Source: Steinernema hermaphroditum
Lineage: Eukaryota; Nematoda; Chromadorea; Rhabditida; Steinernematidae
Length of the DNA stretch: 64,000 nucleotides
Reading direction: 5' to 3'
Assembly (NCBI GenBank): GCA_030435675.1
Contig: CM059621.1
Coordinates: forward strand, 310,001-374,000
Shown: positions 22,315 through 33,821 of the stretch, piece by piece
Position numbering within the stretch: the first letter of the stretch is position 1
Layout: each line of letters starts with the position of its first letter
Translations under genes and position numbers: made by a program
The notes under the pieces: model-generated
The model's input: only the letters and a program-made list of their open reading frames with translations
What the model was told of the DNA's origin: nothing
Database searches by the model: none

Positions 22315-24309
22315 ATGTTCTTCTACAAACGACTGCTAAAGCTATCATATTTTCTCATGTTACTGAGTTTATTATTCCTATTTATGTACTGGAGGATGAT
22401 GCACAATAGGAATACTGTCCGGGAACTAGCCTATAGGGAACCATTTAACGGGTATATATGCACTTGATAAGTCCGGTTCGATACCGGAACGAACCGGTAT
22501 CAGTCAAAAGGTCCGGGGTTCGGATCCGCCCACAGGAAAATTTTTTTTACTCTGTGTGTTTTCTGGACACAACATTCTGGAATATTTTTCGTCGTCTGAT
22601 TGTTAAAGAACATGCGGAAAAGGGACGAAAAAAAAGTTTGGCCTGCGGGCGGATCCGAACCCCGGACCTTCTGACTGATACCGGTTCGTTCCGGTTTCGA
22701 ATTCGTTTCATCTCTCTACACATATTTTCTGCTCCAAAACGGTAATTTCAGCTATCTGGTGATTGACGTCGATTACTTTAAATGTGTGACCAACAACGGG
22801 AGGTGTCCAGGGAAAATAGATGTCGCTAAATTCGGCAAAATCAGTGCGACAGCAGAGCCATTTACTGTCCATGAGGGCATCGACAATCCCCAGAAAGACT
22901 ACTTCCTTTTCCATATCCACAATAAGAAATATGCAGTGAGGAAGTGAGTGAGTGCGTTCTAGATTCAACTGCATGAGTGTTCTCATTTAGGTTCGATGTG
23001 GTCCACACAAAATTAAGAGGACTAAATGTGGCCATTCCGAACAATATTTCCAGTTTTATTTGGGAGATGGAAAGATCCAGAATGATCAGCTGTGCCAATG
23101 TCGACATGCGACGAAGTTGGTGGACTTTAAGGGTCATACCTCTTTCTTTCATCGACAATGTGGTGAAACTAAGAGATCTAATGATGAATCTCAGAATCAC
23201 ACCACTTCTGTTTTCCGGGAGCCTATTAGGTATGAATTCTATCTTCATTGTTTCAAAACAAGGAGGTCATTCAACGATGTGCAAAATGTCATGTAACGAA
23301 AGTTTAAAAAGGACAAGGTTCTGGAACGACAAACTTCTTTTTAAGCATCGTATGATTCCATCGCGCCTTCTACCGTAAGAGTCCAAATCACATCACACAA
23401 AAAAGTTGCCTAAGGGCGATCCGAACCTCGGGCATTTATCGACTGCTATCGGTTCGGTCCGGTTTCAAGCCAGGTGCATCTTTAGTATCTAGACACACTT
23501 CCTGTGCCAGGATGTGCTCAAACGTACTGAAGGGAGCTTTTTGAATTGACCTGGGTTTGAGTTGAGTTCTTGACCAGTGAGTCGAGCTTTGTTGCTCAAT
23601 TGTCTTCGGAGCTAATCCGAGTCGGTCGGTGAGGGATCGCTAATTTGAGGAAACATCTTAAACTAGATATCCTTTGTTAGCTATTTCAATGTTTCCACCT
23701 ATAGGATGGTATAGAGAATGCACGATCATTCCACACACGACCGACTTCGACATTGCCCTGTTTTCACCGGAATACAAGCCGGATCTTTTGGAGCAACTGA
23801 AACATTCCAAGGATTTTAGCCTTTTCTGGACACTAGGCTCGGTAAGCTTTGATATGTTGTAATCAGACCTTCTGTCCCGTTTGCATCTTTTCAGCCCTCC
23901 GATCAGTTTGAGATTAGCGTCTTCGCGGAAAATGTGAAAATTGACATCTTTGTATTGTACAGTTTGCCGGAAACTCGTCAGATCTTCATGGGCGGAACGG
24001 ACCTTCAAAATAAGGAAAGACTCATCTACATGTACCCTGAATTTAAAAAAGTTTGTACCGCTGACATGTTGGGACGTCTTATGTTTGTGCCCTGCGATCC
24101 GACCAGCATCATCAAGGTATTATAAAATGTCGTCATTTCACAAAGATGTAAACATCATTCAGACTGACTATGGATCGAAATGGGACATCGACCACGATAC
24201 TAATAAATACTTATGGAATTCGTCTCCCACTTCTATCTATAATAAGACGAAATTGACCGACCAGGAACTGCGTACAATAGTGACTTGCTATGCAGAAGCT
24301 GGTTGTTGA
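22315..24309 (+). CDS. Fukutin-like (LicD-family) protein, 6 exons, 357 aa, copy A
   Basis: Predicted Golgi type II protein that transfers a phosphate-linked sugar or alcohol to glycans, as fukutin and FKRP do with ribitol phosphate. Exons 22315-22451, 22752-22943, 22991-23229, 23705-23841, 23895-24116, 24163-24309 join with correct phases. One membrane span lies at about residues 9-26. The family core runs across the exon 3/4 junction: FSGSLLG then GWYRECTIIPHTTDFDIAL, with the metal-binding DxD at D203 and D205. The C-terminus has YGSKWDIDHD. GTTTTTTCAG two bases before the ATG is a likely trans-splice acceptor. Intron 1 carries a tRNA-like foldback element. The exact substrate is inferred from the family only. 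A near-identical copy lies at 33822. Confidence 0.85.
22468..22704. mobile_element. Foldback element with tRNA-like arms, copy 1
   Basis: Two arms of about 57 bp, inverted, flank about 120 bp. Each arm contains GGTCCGGGGTTCGGATCCGC, which includes a B-box-like GGTTCGGATCC, and a short CCGGTTCGATACCGG-type hairpin. It fills intron 1 of the fukutin-like gene; the same element is at the equivalent position in copy B and, diverged, at 62520. Confidence 0.65.
23407..23482 (-). repeat. Single arm of the tRNA-like foldback family
   Basis: One arm only (GGGCGATCCGAACCTCGGGC then CGGTTCGGTCCGG), in intron 3 of fukutin-like copy A. Copy B has unrelated sequence at this point, with a repeated TGGCGTCGG motif (34826-34889). 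Confidence 0.5.
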
Positions 24310-24464
24310 TAAAATAGGTCTTGTTTTAATAGTGTATATTTAAAATGATATGGGTAGTTAGGGAACAACCAACGTTAACAGAGGTGGTATTTTTTAGAAC
24401 AACGGTCTGCTGATGGTATTTTTCATAAGCATGACAAATTCATAGATGGATTTCAGTAATCAGT

Positions 24465-25554
24465 TCAGCATTTGGAACTTGCAGCATGCTGACTGGTAGT
24501 ACCGATTTTCCCATTGCAATGCGAATATCCCACTGTCATCCTCAGTATTCCCTGAAACTCCCGTCGATAGAGAGAGCTCTTGAAGTAGTAGATATAGCAA
24601 GGAAGGGCCAAGTTGACGTTAAGAGCTATTCCAAGTACTGCTTCAAGGCAGATGAAGAAACGGTGACTAAATTAACGACTTTGACTCATGATAGGACTAA
24701 GGGACCCACTCAGATTTTACGAGTATCGTAGCCGCGAACGTGACGATCATTGTTAAGAACCATCCAAATATATGTGACACGATAATAGTGTTCAGAGATT
24801 GGTTCAGCTTTCGGTATTCTGGTCCTGAATCTGAAAAGAAAATCTTGCACTAGTTAACTTGTAGATACTTGCAGTGTTTTTTACGTTTCACCTGCTTAAA
24901 AGCGAGCATGAAAAGATGTGCTTACTTTTGAAAATGATCGTCAAGGTTCCATAAATCATAATAACACCTATATTAATGATCCCATTTGACATGAACCAGA
25001 GCTTTGCCGTCGGCAGGGATATAGCTTCGGGAACCAGGCACATGGTCATATTTTCCGATGCGCTCTTGTATGCCAGCACTTTGAATACGATACAATAGGC
25101 GAGGGCTACCATCACCACTGCCAGAATATAAAACGTGCTGTTGAGAGATGAGTAGAGAGTGGTTCCCTTGGCAGCGATGAGTCGATCGACGGCTATGAAG
25201 AACATGACCATGGTGGAGAAGTCACAGGCAGAGAAGGAGACGAATTGGACGAAGTAACAACTACGGTAGGAGATGAGCGTTTCAGAGAAGGCGAAGTAGA
25301 CATAGGGGATGTGGCCGAGTTGGTGGAGGAAATCTGACAACGCTTGGAAGGCGATAAGGATGTTACATCGATTCTTGAGGTGTTTTGACCTAAAATTCTG
25401 GTTTGGGCCCACAAAAAGAAGTAACACACCTTATAGTGGCTGTGATGATGAGAGAATTACCAAACCATCCAAAGATCGAGCACGTGAAGAAGATGACCGA
25501 TGTGATCTTATTAATCAAGAAGAAGGTGTGATCTGAGATCATGAGGTAGTGCAT
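24465..25554 (-). CDS. Serpentine chemoreceptor, srsx-like, 303 aa (copy 1)
   Basis: Seven-membrane-span receptor of the nematode chemosensory superfamily, expected in sensory neurons. Exons on the minus strand: 25554-25430, 25389-24926, 24830-24710, 24666-24465; phases 2, 1, 2 join with no stop. Landmarks are GWFGNSLII in span 1, the SKHLKNRCNILIAFQALSD stretch typical of srsx-type receptors, AVDRLIAAKG after span 3 (a DR pair in DRY position), and FGWFLTMIVTF in span 6. TTTCAG 13 bases upstream of the ATG suggests trans-splicing. One donor is GTGGGT. Three relatives share all four exon lengths almost exactly (exon 2 is 464 nt and exon 3 is 121 nt in each intact copy). Confidence 0.8.
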
Positions 25555-26222
25555 GTCCTAGACGATCCTGAAATCAACAAGAAAAAAGCTATGGATACGG
25601 TTTCTCCACGTTGCGAAGGACTGCCAATAAGAATTCACGAAATGCTTCGAGCACATTCTACTGTAATCTGCACATTAATGTCCACCCAGGGGAAAAGATT
25701 GCTTATATAGTAATTTTAGTCCATTCATAGAACATAGTTACGCCCACCCCACAAAAACAACTACCACAACAGAAAGGTCATCTTCGAGCATGCAAAAAGC
25801 GTGGAGTCCTTGTACATGGAGTCCTTGCTGTTTGCGTTATTTTCGTTTTGGCTGCACTACGCTGCTGAGAGTTTTCCATGAGAGAACACTACACTGTCTA
25901 GCAAATGCTGGTGTCAACCTCATAACAAACTGGCGTCACGAAACGGTTCCCATTGAAAAGGACAATAACAAAATAAACAGGCCCACTACAGGCATCAAGA
26001 TATAACGAGCAGAACGTTTAAATACATAAGTGTGTACCTGAGTGTATTATTTCTGCAAAATATTTCATGGGCACTCATCGCATACTAAAATGTGACATGC
26101 TGTCCTTTCCCACCGATATGGCATTCGTGTCTCATCGGTAATTCTGCTTGTGTGGCCGATTATGAACGTCTTTCATTCACAATCGAACGGCAACTAAGTC
26201 CTCCTTTTGTCTGCAGGGTGGC
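25555..26222. other. Intergenic, nothing recognised
   Basis: The stretch between srsx copy 1 and the repeated 3' flank of srsx copy 2 has no supported gene or RNA. Confidence 0.4.
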
Positions 26223-26370
26223 CAAGGACATTGCCTGGACATATAAGGGCAGACGAAAAGTGTAATTTTCTGAATGTATAATCCTTGTTTGCCAAAATTG
26301 AGTCTGTACGGAAAAGCACCGTTTTACACGGGTGCGTCCATCTTTCTGCACCTTCATAGAAACATCGGTT
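26223..26370. repeat. Direct repeat, first copy, in srsx flanks
   Basis: About 150 bp starting GGACATTGCCTGGACATATA is repeated at 26547-26697, with only a few differences. A diverged version lies at 38296-38415, downstream of srsx copy 3, so it is part of the 3' flank that duplicated with the receptor genes. Confidence 0.8.
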
Positions 26371-26546
26371 TATTTTTCGCCTTCTTTTTTCATTTTTCCG
26401 ACCGGCTTGGCTGATCACAAAAATGATATTCCCCACTTCCGTCCAAATGCCGTTTTTGGGCCAAATGTTATTTGTTTGATGTTTTTTGTTGTATTATGTA
26501 GGTGCGTCTATCATTCTGCAACGGTTAGCTTGTACACGGCCGAAAT

Positions 26547-26697
26547 CAAGGACATTGCCTGGACATATAAGGGCAGACGAAAAGTGTAATTTTCTGAATG
26601 TATAATCCTTGTTTGCCAAAATTGAGTCTGTACGGAAAAGCACCGTTTTACACGGGTGCGTCCATCTTTCTGCACCTTCATAGAAACATCGGTTTAT
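26547..26697. repeat. Direct repeat, second copy, in srsx flanks
   Basis: Second copy of the 26223-26370 sequence, 324 bp downstream, adjoining the 3' end of the srsx pseudogene. Confidence 0.8.
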
Positions 26698-26891
26698 TTA
26701 TTCATAGAACCTCATAGAACATATCCACATCAACGCAATCTGACCCATTTGTCATCATGCGGATTACTTATACTGCGGTCCGCGACACTTCCTCGAGCCG
26801 GACTCGGGGAATATCCCACCATGGCACCTCTGATTGGCAGTATGCGTTGGAACTCTGTTCGGTACAGACAACTCCTCAAGTAGTAGATGTA

Positions 26892-28154
26892 TTGGGTTGA
26901 TGCATAATAAATGAGCCTTTTTGAAAGTAGATTTTTATTACCAAAAAGGGAAACAATCTAATCAAGGTATTCGCCGTTGGCATCAACAACTTCAGCCCAT
27001 TTCGTCGGCAAGCGCCGAATACATCGCTCATAGAATACAGCAGGTTTCGAGTCGAAAAATTCCTGGATCCAATTTTTGACTTCCTCATCAGACTCGAAGT
27101 GTTTTCCTTCCAGATCGTGGGCCGTGGACCGGAACAAGTAGTAATCAGATGGCGCAAGGTCCGGGCTGTAAGCCGGATGAGCCAACACTTCCCAGCCTAA
27201 TTCGTTCAGCTTTGCACGGGTAAGTCTTGCAACATGCGGTCTTGCGTTGTCGTGGAGCAGGATCACTTTCTTCTTCTTCGGCCTCGTTTCCCGCAAAGCA
27301 GTGGCGACCTTCTCGAGTTGCTGGGCGTAGACTGCAGCCGTGAGCGTGGCGCATCTGTCCAGCATTTCCCAAAAGATGACTCCTTCCATATCCCACCATA
27401 CACAGAGCATCAATTTTCGCTGGTGGAGTTCGGGCTTCGGATCAGGTTTCGGCTTTTCTTTGGGCGCCACCCACTGCCGCTTCCGCCGAAAGTTGACAGT
27501 TAGCACCCACTTCTTATCCCCAGTCACGAGACGCGGGAGAAAGGATTTACGCTCGTGACGGGAAAGAAGAGCGGAGGCAATCGACATGCGCTGGTTTTTC
27601 TGGATGTCCGAAAGGTCATGGGGTATCCAAGCACCAAGTTTGGACTTAAAGCCTAAAACATCAAGGTGACGTACCACTGTAGATTGGTTGACATTCAGCT
27701 GCTCAGCCAGTTCGCGCGTAGACTGCCGGTTGTTTTGTGCAATAAGCCGCATTAAATCTTCATTGTTCAGTTGAGTCACAGTTCCACGGCCTTGTTCATC
27801 TTTGAGCGAAACGTCGCCATTTCGAAACTTGGCGAACCATCTCTTGCACGTGGCTTTGCTCGTTGAACCCTCACCATAAATGCTGTTTATGGTATTCGTC
27901 GCCTGGGCTGCGGTTGTGCCTTTTTTGAATTCGTACAACATCACGTGTTGCAAATGTCCATGTGGCAGTTTGTCCGCCATCTGAAATGAATAGGTAAAAA
28001 ATTACATTTGACACAAGAAACTGAACTGGCTCTGCCCGTCCTACACGTGCGCATGAGGGGCGAACACAATCCACACAACGACTTTACGAAAGGACCAGAC
28101 AGTGTGAAAATAGATTCGAATAAAAAAAGGCTCATTTTTAATGCATCAACCCAA
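26892..28154 (-). mobile_element. mariner transposon with TA duplication
   Basis: Its 1263 bp are bounded by inverted repeats starting TTGGGTTGATGCAT and flanked by TA on each side. The inverted repeats are about 30 bp with small differences. Its intact transposase and tidy ends suggest a recent insertion. Confidence 0.95.
26958..27980 (-). CDS. mariner transposase, 340 aa, full length
   Basis: Cut-and-paste transposase. The N-terminal half has paired helix-turn-helix motifs (TCKRWFAKFRNGD; STRELAEQLNVNQSTVVRHL). The catalytic triad is DD34D: TGDKKWV, HDNARPH and YSPDLAPSDYYLF, with 34 residues between the second and third Asp. TGDKKW replaces the commoner TGDEKW, but the Asp is kept. Length matches functional mariner transposases (about 340-350 aa) and there is no internal stop. 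It may be active or recently so; sequence alone cannot prove activity. Confidence 0.95.
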   Translation of the reverse strand: MADKLPHGHLQHVMLYEFKKGTTAAQATNTINSIYGEGSTSKATCKRWFAKFRNGDVSLKDEQGRGTVTQLNNEDLMRLIAQNNRQSTRELAEQLNVNQSTVVRHLDVLGFKSKLGAWIPHDLSDIQKNQRMSIASALLSRHERKSFLPRLVTGDKKWVLTVNFRRKRQWVAPKEKPKPDPKPELHQRKLMLCVWWDMEGVIFWEMLDRCATLTAAVYAQQLEKVATALRETRPKKKKVILLHDNARPHVARLTRAKLNELGWEVLAHPAYSPDLAPSDYYLFRSTAHDLEGKHFESDEEVKNWIQEFFDSKPAVFYERCIRRLPTKWAEVVDANGEYLD

Positions 28155-29141
28155 TAGAACGGGAGAGACACATTGACGTTCACGGCTATTCCTATGGCTC
28201 CTTCAAGGCATGTGAAGAAACGAGAACTGAATCATGTTCCGTTTTGCTCACGACATCTATCTTATTTGGCTCACCCAGAGTTAATGAAAAACGATGCCCC
28301 GAAAGCGACGACCATTGTAAGGATCCATCCAAATATGTGTGACACGATAATAGTGTTTAGAGATTTGTTAAGTTGACGGTACTCGGATGTGGGGATTGAA
28401 ATTACGTGATTATTCTAGCCACATATATATGGCTGTTTTTCATAAGGTGTAGCGGAACATGCTCGCTCATACAATCTAGTTGATGCTCGTCCAAACTGCG
28501 ACAATACTCACCTTTAACGCTGACCATCAAGACTACATAGACTATGGTGACCCCAATGTTGATGGCCCCATTCGATATGAACCAGAGTTTGACGTTGGCA
28601 TGGATACTGCTTTGGGATCCAGGCACATGGTCATATTTTCCGATGCGCTCTCGTATGCGAGAATCTTGAATACGGTGCAGTAGGCGAGGGCTATCACCAC
28701 CACTGCCAGAATATAAAACGTGTTGTTGAGAGAGGAGTAGAGAGTGGTTCCCTTGGCAGCGATGAGTCCATCGACGGCTACGAAGAACATGACCATGGTG
28801 GAGAAGTCACAGGCGGAGAAGGAGATGAATTGGACGAAGTAGCAACTACGGTAGTAGATGAGCGTTTCAGAGAAGGCGAAGTAGACATAGGGGATGTGGC
28901 CGAGTTGGTGGAGAAAATCTGACAACGCTTGGAAGGCGATCGGATGTTGCATCGATTCTTGAGGTGTTTGGACCTAAAATTCTGGTTGGCTGTTGTATAA
29001 AGAAGTCACAGACCTTATAGTGACCGCAATGATGAGGAAGTTGCCGAACCACCCAAATATAGAGCAGACGAGAAATGCAATCGAACTGACTTTGCTGAGA
29101 AGGAAGTAAGTGGTGAGGGACATCTCAAAATCGGTGGCCAT

Positions 29142-30640
29142 CGCTCAGTTTGTCCTGAAAAGGCGATAAGGATGTTTCTGCTTCCTACTCCTTCAATAAA
29201 AATGACTGAATGATATAAAATACATCAGCAGGTCAGCCGTAAGATTCGTTTGACTCTCAAGTACCAGAGTAAATCTATTGGGTTCGAGCATTGAAAATAG
29301 GTCACTTGTTTTACTTTGCTATTTTAAGTAGCATAGTAAATCATTTCAATGGGTAGTACAACACTATCGCTAACAATCGCATAATCTCTTCCTAAGAAAG
29401 AACTCGCACTACAACCTTAGGCTTTCTGAGCTATATGCTTTATAAAATTTTGCACCGTCCACACTCAGAACATAACAAAGCTTTCAGCACTAACAATGTC
29501 CCGAAGAAAGACGATGTGCGACGACAACGATGTGATCTAATATCTTTGGACCTTAGTAAGCTTATCCAGACTGCATGTTAGCAATAACAGTAATTGAGTG
29601 GTACAACACTCTGGTACAATATAATACAAGACTCTGGCCAAAAGCTCATCTAGAATGAGGGAACAATGGCAGCGGCAGAAATGACCGTTAGCGCAAAATG
29701 ACTCGTACCGCGCAAGCCGTTGATTCAACCATATAAACTTGGTGTACTCGACGATAAATGTACACAAGCCCGCGTACAATCAAAGTTCAGCAGGATTTCC
29801 ACGGCATAAAGCACACAGAGAAAGAACAAGATGATGTGGAATACACTCACAGGTCACCCGTAAGATTCAATTTGCGTATCTATTTTAATTAGCAGGGCTA
29901 ATCTACGCATTTCAATATCTTTCAGTACCAGTGCAAACAACCGCATAAGAAGCGACTCGCACGATAAGCTTAGGTTTTCTGAGCTATATGCTAAACTCAG
30001 GTAACAAAGGCTTCAGCACGAAGGACAATTAGATTGCCTGCTAGCTCATGAAGTATGAATCTTGTTATATCGAATGAAAGCGCAAATACCGCTGTTGTGC
30101 GCGAACGAAAAACGTGTTATGGACGGTAGAACTTTTCTGCGCAACGACTGTCTAGACATTCATATTTTGACTACAATTGACTACACTAATTAGAAACGTA
30201 CGATGATGGAATGTAGGAATGTACAATGTAGATTGGAATGTATTACGTGCTTAAAAAGCTGAACATGACAAAAGCAAGGATTCGTATTTCTACTATGCAT
30301 AACTCAAGAGTTCCGATTTACAAGAAAGGCAATCCAACACTGGCGAAGAACTACACAGCAATTTGAAGTTCACAAACGTAATCAATCAACGGACGGAAGC
30401 TACTCTCGATGGCAGGGCTGTCGACGACAAGAATCAAAACTCAAAACTTAAAGTCATTTTTGACGCGAAATAACAGAAAAGCAGTAAAAGTTTCTTCGGC
30501 AAAGCCTTCCAGAAGGCTGTTTGACTTTATATGACCGCGGCTTCTGGAGATTTTTGGATGTCATTAACTTCGAAGATTGGTCAATGTCAGTGATGTTGAG
30601 GAGAATAACCTCTTGCGTCGGGCATGTACAGCGCTTCAAG
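29142..30640. other. Intergenic spacer with possible small-exon remnants
   Basis: There is no supported gene. A minus-strand stretch near 29775-29870 reads VFHIILFFLCVLYAVEIL, and similar FHI/V…LFL stretches occur near 37560-37620 and 43270-43340. They may be remnants of one small membrane-protein exon, but starts and splice sites are not convincing. Confidence 0.3.
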
Positions 30641-30644
30641 GCCG

Positions 30645-31130
30645 AGTTTTGAGCCCAATTTTGCCAAAAAGTCAAAAGTCACAACTCAAAACTTCCACAA
30701 CACAACACAACCTGTTTTTTCGTCAGATCTAAGTCCAGATGAACCGTTTCGAAACGCGGTGCTAACCATTTGAAATTTTGAAAAAACTGAATCCTTTGTA
30801 CCGTTTTTTAACGCCGAACACGCTGCTGTGTCTGATTTGGGGTCCGTCGTTGATCATCTCCATGCAATCTATTGGAGAGCGCACGTGAGTACCGAAAGCC
30901 ATTATTCATTCTGAAGGCTATTGCTCTCTTTGCAAACTCGCAGGACGAACTCCAAAAGATGGTGAACGCGCTCAACGACGAACCCCAACGTGTTATGCCA
31001 GCATAAACGTGTTCCGGTGCTCGAGACATAAGGAATGAAGTCAAGGAGACGTTCAAAGAAACCGCCTCAGCGATTACGACTAAACCAATTGCTCTGACGT
31101 CAACCCAACGTAAACACGAAAACAAATGAT
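30645..31130. repeat. 0.5 kb conserved block, copy 1
   Basis: It is nearly identical to 36645-37112. The longest frame (minus, from 31125) encodes WVDVRAIGLVVIAEAVSL and AFTIFWSSSCEF and is kept open in both copies, but recent duplication alone could explain that. Shorter related pieces occur near 37310 and 37800, where the frame is not kept. Confidence 0.6.
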
Positions 31131-31212
31131 TAATATCCGGTCATCGTTCCTCGTCATGTTCATCAGTGCTTTTTGATACCATTGTTTTTGCATGCATGAA
31201 GTTTTAACTATA

Positions 31213-32517
31213 CGAATTTACGAATTTTATTACGATATCAAACATATTACATGTTGTCGCACCCCATATTTATCCAATGTCCTCTGGCTTCCTGTCGCGC
31301 TCGGTGCTTCCATCTTCTGCTGCCTAGCTTCTTCGTGAACTCATCACTCCATCGGGTCCGCGGTCTTCCGCCTCTTCACGGGGGGACGCCATTCCTCTAG
31401 TCGGCTGGACCACTTTTCTGGGCTTCTGTTCACCATCTTCCAGGCGAAGTTCCACTTTCTTCTTCTTGCGGCTTCGTCGATTTCCTTTACCTTCGTGACG
31501 CCCCGGAGCCACTCGTTGCTCTTTCTGTCTATTAGACGGACTCCGACCATTCGCCTCTCCATCCGTCGTTGAGCGGTCGCAAGCCTCTTCCTCGCTGACT
31601 TCGTGAGGGACCAGGTTTCGGATCCATAGAGCATGGCGGGAAGAACGCACTGGTCGAATAGTCTTCGTTTCCATCGCATCAGAACGCTTCTGGAGGTCAG
31701 GAAGTCCGTGTATCGTCTGAAGACGTTCCATCCGCTCTGAATTCTTCGGGTGATCTCCTTGTAGTGGTCCCTTCTTAGCCTGACTTCTTGTCCCAAGTAG
31801 ACGAAGGCTTCTACTTGTTCGATTACTTCTCCGTTCAGGCTAATCGACGCTTCCTCTGTTGCCAGGATCTTCGTCTTCTCCCTGTTGATTTTCAGGCCGC
31901 TTCTTCGTGACGCTTCGTCGAGTTCTGTCACCATCTGCTGCAGCTCTCCTTCCGTGTTGGCGATCAACGCGATATCGTCTGCAAATCGAAGATTTGAGAG
32001 CTTCGTACCACTGATGTTGATCCCGAAATCTTCCCATTCGAGCTCTCTGAAGACTTCTTCGAGCGTCGCCGTGAAGAGTTTCGGGCTGATGGTGTCGCCC
32101 TGCCGGACTCCTCGCTGGATCTTGATCGGCACCCGTTCTTCACCAAGTTGTATGTAGGACGCGGCCTGACCATAGATCTTCAGCAGCAGATTGATGATCG
32201 TGGCCGGAACTCCTTGGCGCTTGATCGCGTTCCATACAACGTTGATTTCTACGGAGTCGAACGCCTTCTCAAAGTCGATGAAAGCGATGAAGAGCGGTAT
32301 CCGGTATTCGCGCGTCTTCTCCACCAGAAGGTTGATAGCTTGAAGGTGGTCGACGGTGGAGTAGTTTCTTCGGAATCCCGCTTGCTCCTCCGGCTGCTCA
32401 GCATCCAAAATCCGCTCAATCCGAGTGACAATTACCTTAGTCAGGATTTTATACACTGCGGAGAGCAAGGAGATTGGTCTGTAGTTCTTCAGCTGCATCG
32501 GATCGCCCTTCTTGAAC
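31213..32517 (-). mobile_element. 5'-truncated RTE-type LINE with 13-bp TSD
   Basis: A 1305-bp insertion on the minus strand is flanked by AGTTTTAACTATA at 31200-31212 and 32518-32530. Its 3' end is a short TTCGTAAATTCG tandem tail in place of poly(A), typical of RTE elements. The 5' part (endonuclease and start of the reverse transcriptase) is missing. It sits at the left edge of duplication unit 2. Confidence 0.9.
31344..32517 (-). CDS. Reverse transcriptase fragment of the RTE element
   Basis: About 390 residues of open frame run in from the truncated 5' end. The motifs in order are NYRPISLLS, FIDFEKAFDSV (first catalytic Asp), GVRQGDTISP, FADDIALIA (catalytic Asp pair) and GLKINREKTK, then a C-terminal LYGSETW region. 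All catalytic residues remain and no stop interrupts, so the insertion is young, but without the N-terminal endonuclease it cannot move by itself. Confidence 0.9.
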
Positions 32518-32578
32518 AGTTTTAACTATAGTAACCTTTAATGTGACAAGGCACAAATGACATTCGTATGTAATCACA

Positions 32579-33067
32579 TTAACGAATTTTGTGAGTCACT
32601 TGTGCTATAAGCGTTTGTTCTTTCTGTACTTCGTACATCAGAACGTCATCGTCGTCATCTCGTCTGTCCATCGGTCGACCTTTTTGATACCATTCTAAAG
32701 TGACCAGATTCTTGGTTGTCAGGGGTAAGTATCCTTCTCTTGCACTAGCACAGATCTTCCGTCTCCTTCATCGTCAGCTGTGCCTGAACAGATTTCGGAT
32801 TGACCGACATCGTTTGTCCCTGCCCTTTCTCAGGTCTTTCTGTCTTGCTTGCACCGTGCAGTGTTTACCTTTCCCCCAGGACATTTTATGACCGTGATGT
32901 GTTTCTGCACACAAACGTGCTCTACTTCCACGCACCGCTAAAATACCAGGCGGCGTGGTAAAGATAGCTCGATCCATAGTCCGATAAAAGGGTACACACT
33001 CGTCTTTGACCAGCGTGCTGTCGACCAGATATTCTCCGTACTTTGTTGTCCAGCCAAGCGCAACATA
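32579..33067 (-). pseudogene. Terminal exon of the same unidentified gene, copy B, with an insert
   Basis: Homologue of 19611-19910. The upstream part is open (LGWTTKYGEYLVDSTLVKD, then FTTPPGILAVRGSRARLC), but a 189-nt segment absent from copy A interrupts it near 32719-32909 and brings a stop. It lacks GT/AG ends in the needed orientation, so it reads as an insertion and not an intron. The downstream end (RPMDRRDDDDDVLM) and the final stop are kept. Confidence 0.45.
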
Positions 33068-33821
33068 CTATCGAGATTTTATGTGTTAGTTCTTTGCACT
33101 TAGGATAACCTCAACGTAGTTCAAAAAAGCTTATTTTTTTATTCTTTGAGATATAGGAACCTACTTATAGATTCTGTCTCATAGGCATAGTAGCAAAAAT
33201 ATGCTCATGAAAGAACAACTCAAACACATACTTGGCTGCCACTCTTACCGTGTAGTGGTGCGCTGATATGGTAGTGCATTAATTTCTGCATCGCCTCCTT
33301 ATCTTAGAGTTCATCCATGAAAATGGACGAAATACTCGATTGAAAACTTCTTATGAAACAAATTAGAAAAAACTTTAGTACTGCGGATTGCCGATAACAT
33401 CTACGATTATAATCATCTTCTTGAGAAGAGGTAGAGTGAACCACTTAGATACCGCCCGTGACCTAGTATGTAGGTCATCTCTCTTTTTTGTATTTGAGTT
33501 GACATAAGGTACCGAGTGGTTTGAAGAGCGAGGTCCAAATACTCTATTAACGCTTCGCCGAGACGATCGGTCTCATCGTTGTGAGACCGAGATCGGTCTC
33601 ATCGTTGTGAGACCGAGAATAGGATCCGGCGGAATGGAAACAATGAACTTTTTCGAACAATTTTCGAAAAAAAAATTTTCATTGTGTTCATTGGAATTAT
33701 TGCTCACACAACGATGGAATTGATCGTCTCAAATAAGCCGGCTATTGAAGCGTCGCATGTGGCTATTAGAATGCCCTGAGTGGTGAGCCTTTTTCGCCTA
33801 CATTATGGTGTTTTTTCAGAT

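Larger units (their letters stand above)
19555..24400. repeat. Segmental duplication, unit 1
   Basis: This block is repeated at 32520-36640 in direct orientation at very high identity, apart from insertions private to one copy. It carries a 3' exon remnant (minus) and a fukutin-like gene (plus). In the fukutin region the offset is exactly 11507 bp over introns and exons until intron 3. Confidence 0.9.
26730..29141 (-). pseudogene. srsx-like receptor pseudogene (copy 2), split by a mariner
   Basis: It aligns along its length with the intact receptors. Exon 1 (29141 downward, MATDFEMSL start) is sound, and a TTTCAG acceptor precedes it. Exon 2 carries a 1-nt deletion near 28940 (ATCGG where relatives have ATCAGG) and another near 28590 (AGAGTTTG against AGAGCTTTG). 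Exon 4 is cut at a TA inside its conserved LPFYIYY codons by a 1263-bp mariner at 26892-28154; the sequence resumes as YIYYLRSC on the other side. It is non-functional. Confidence 0.9.

Noticed and set aside
22977..23378. Plus-strand open frame extending past exon 3 of the fukutin-like gene, and the alternative frame rich in Cys and His
   Set aside because: Only splicing at 23229 rebuilds the conserved FSGSLLG-GWYREC junction; the Cys/His frame does not join the following exons.
27145..27558. Open frames on both strands within the mariner
   Set aside because: They overlap the intact 340-residue transposase in other frames and are shadows of it.
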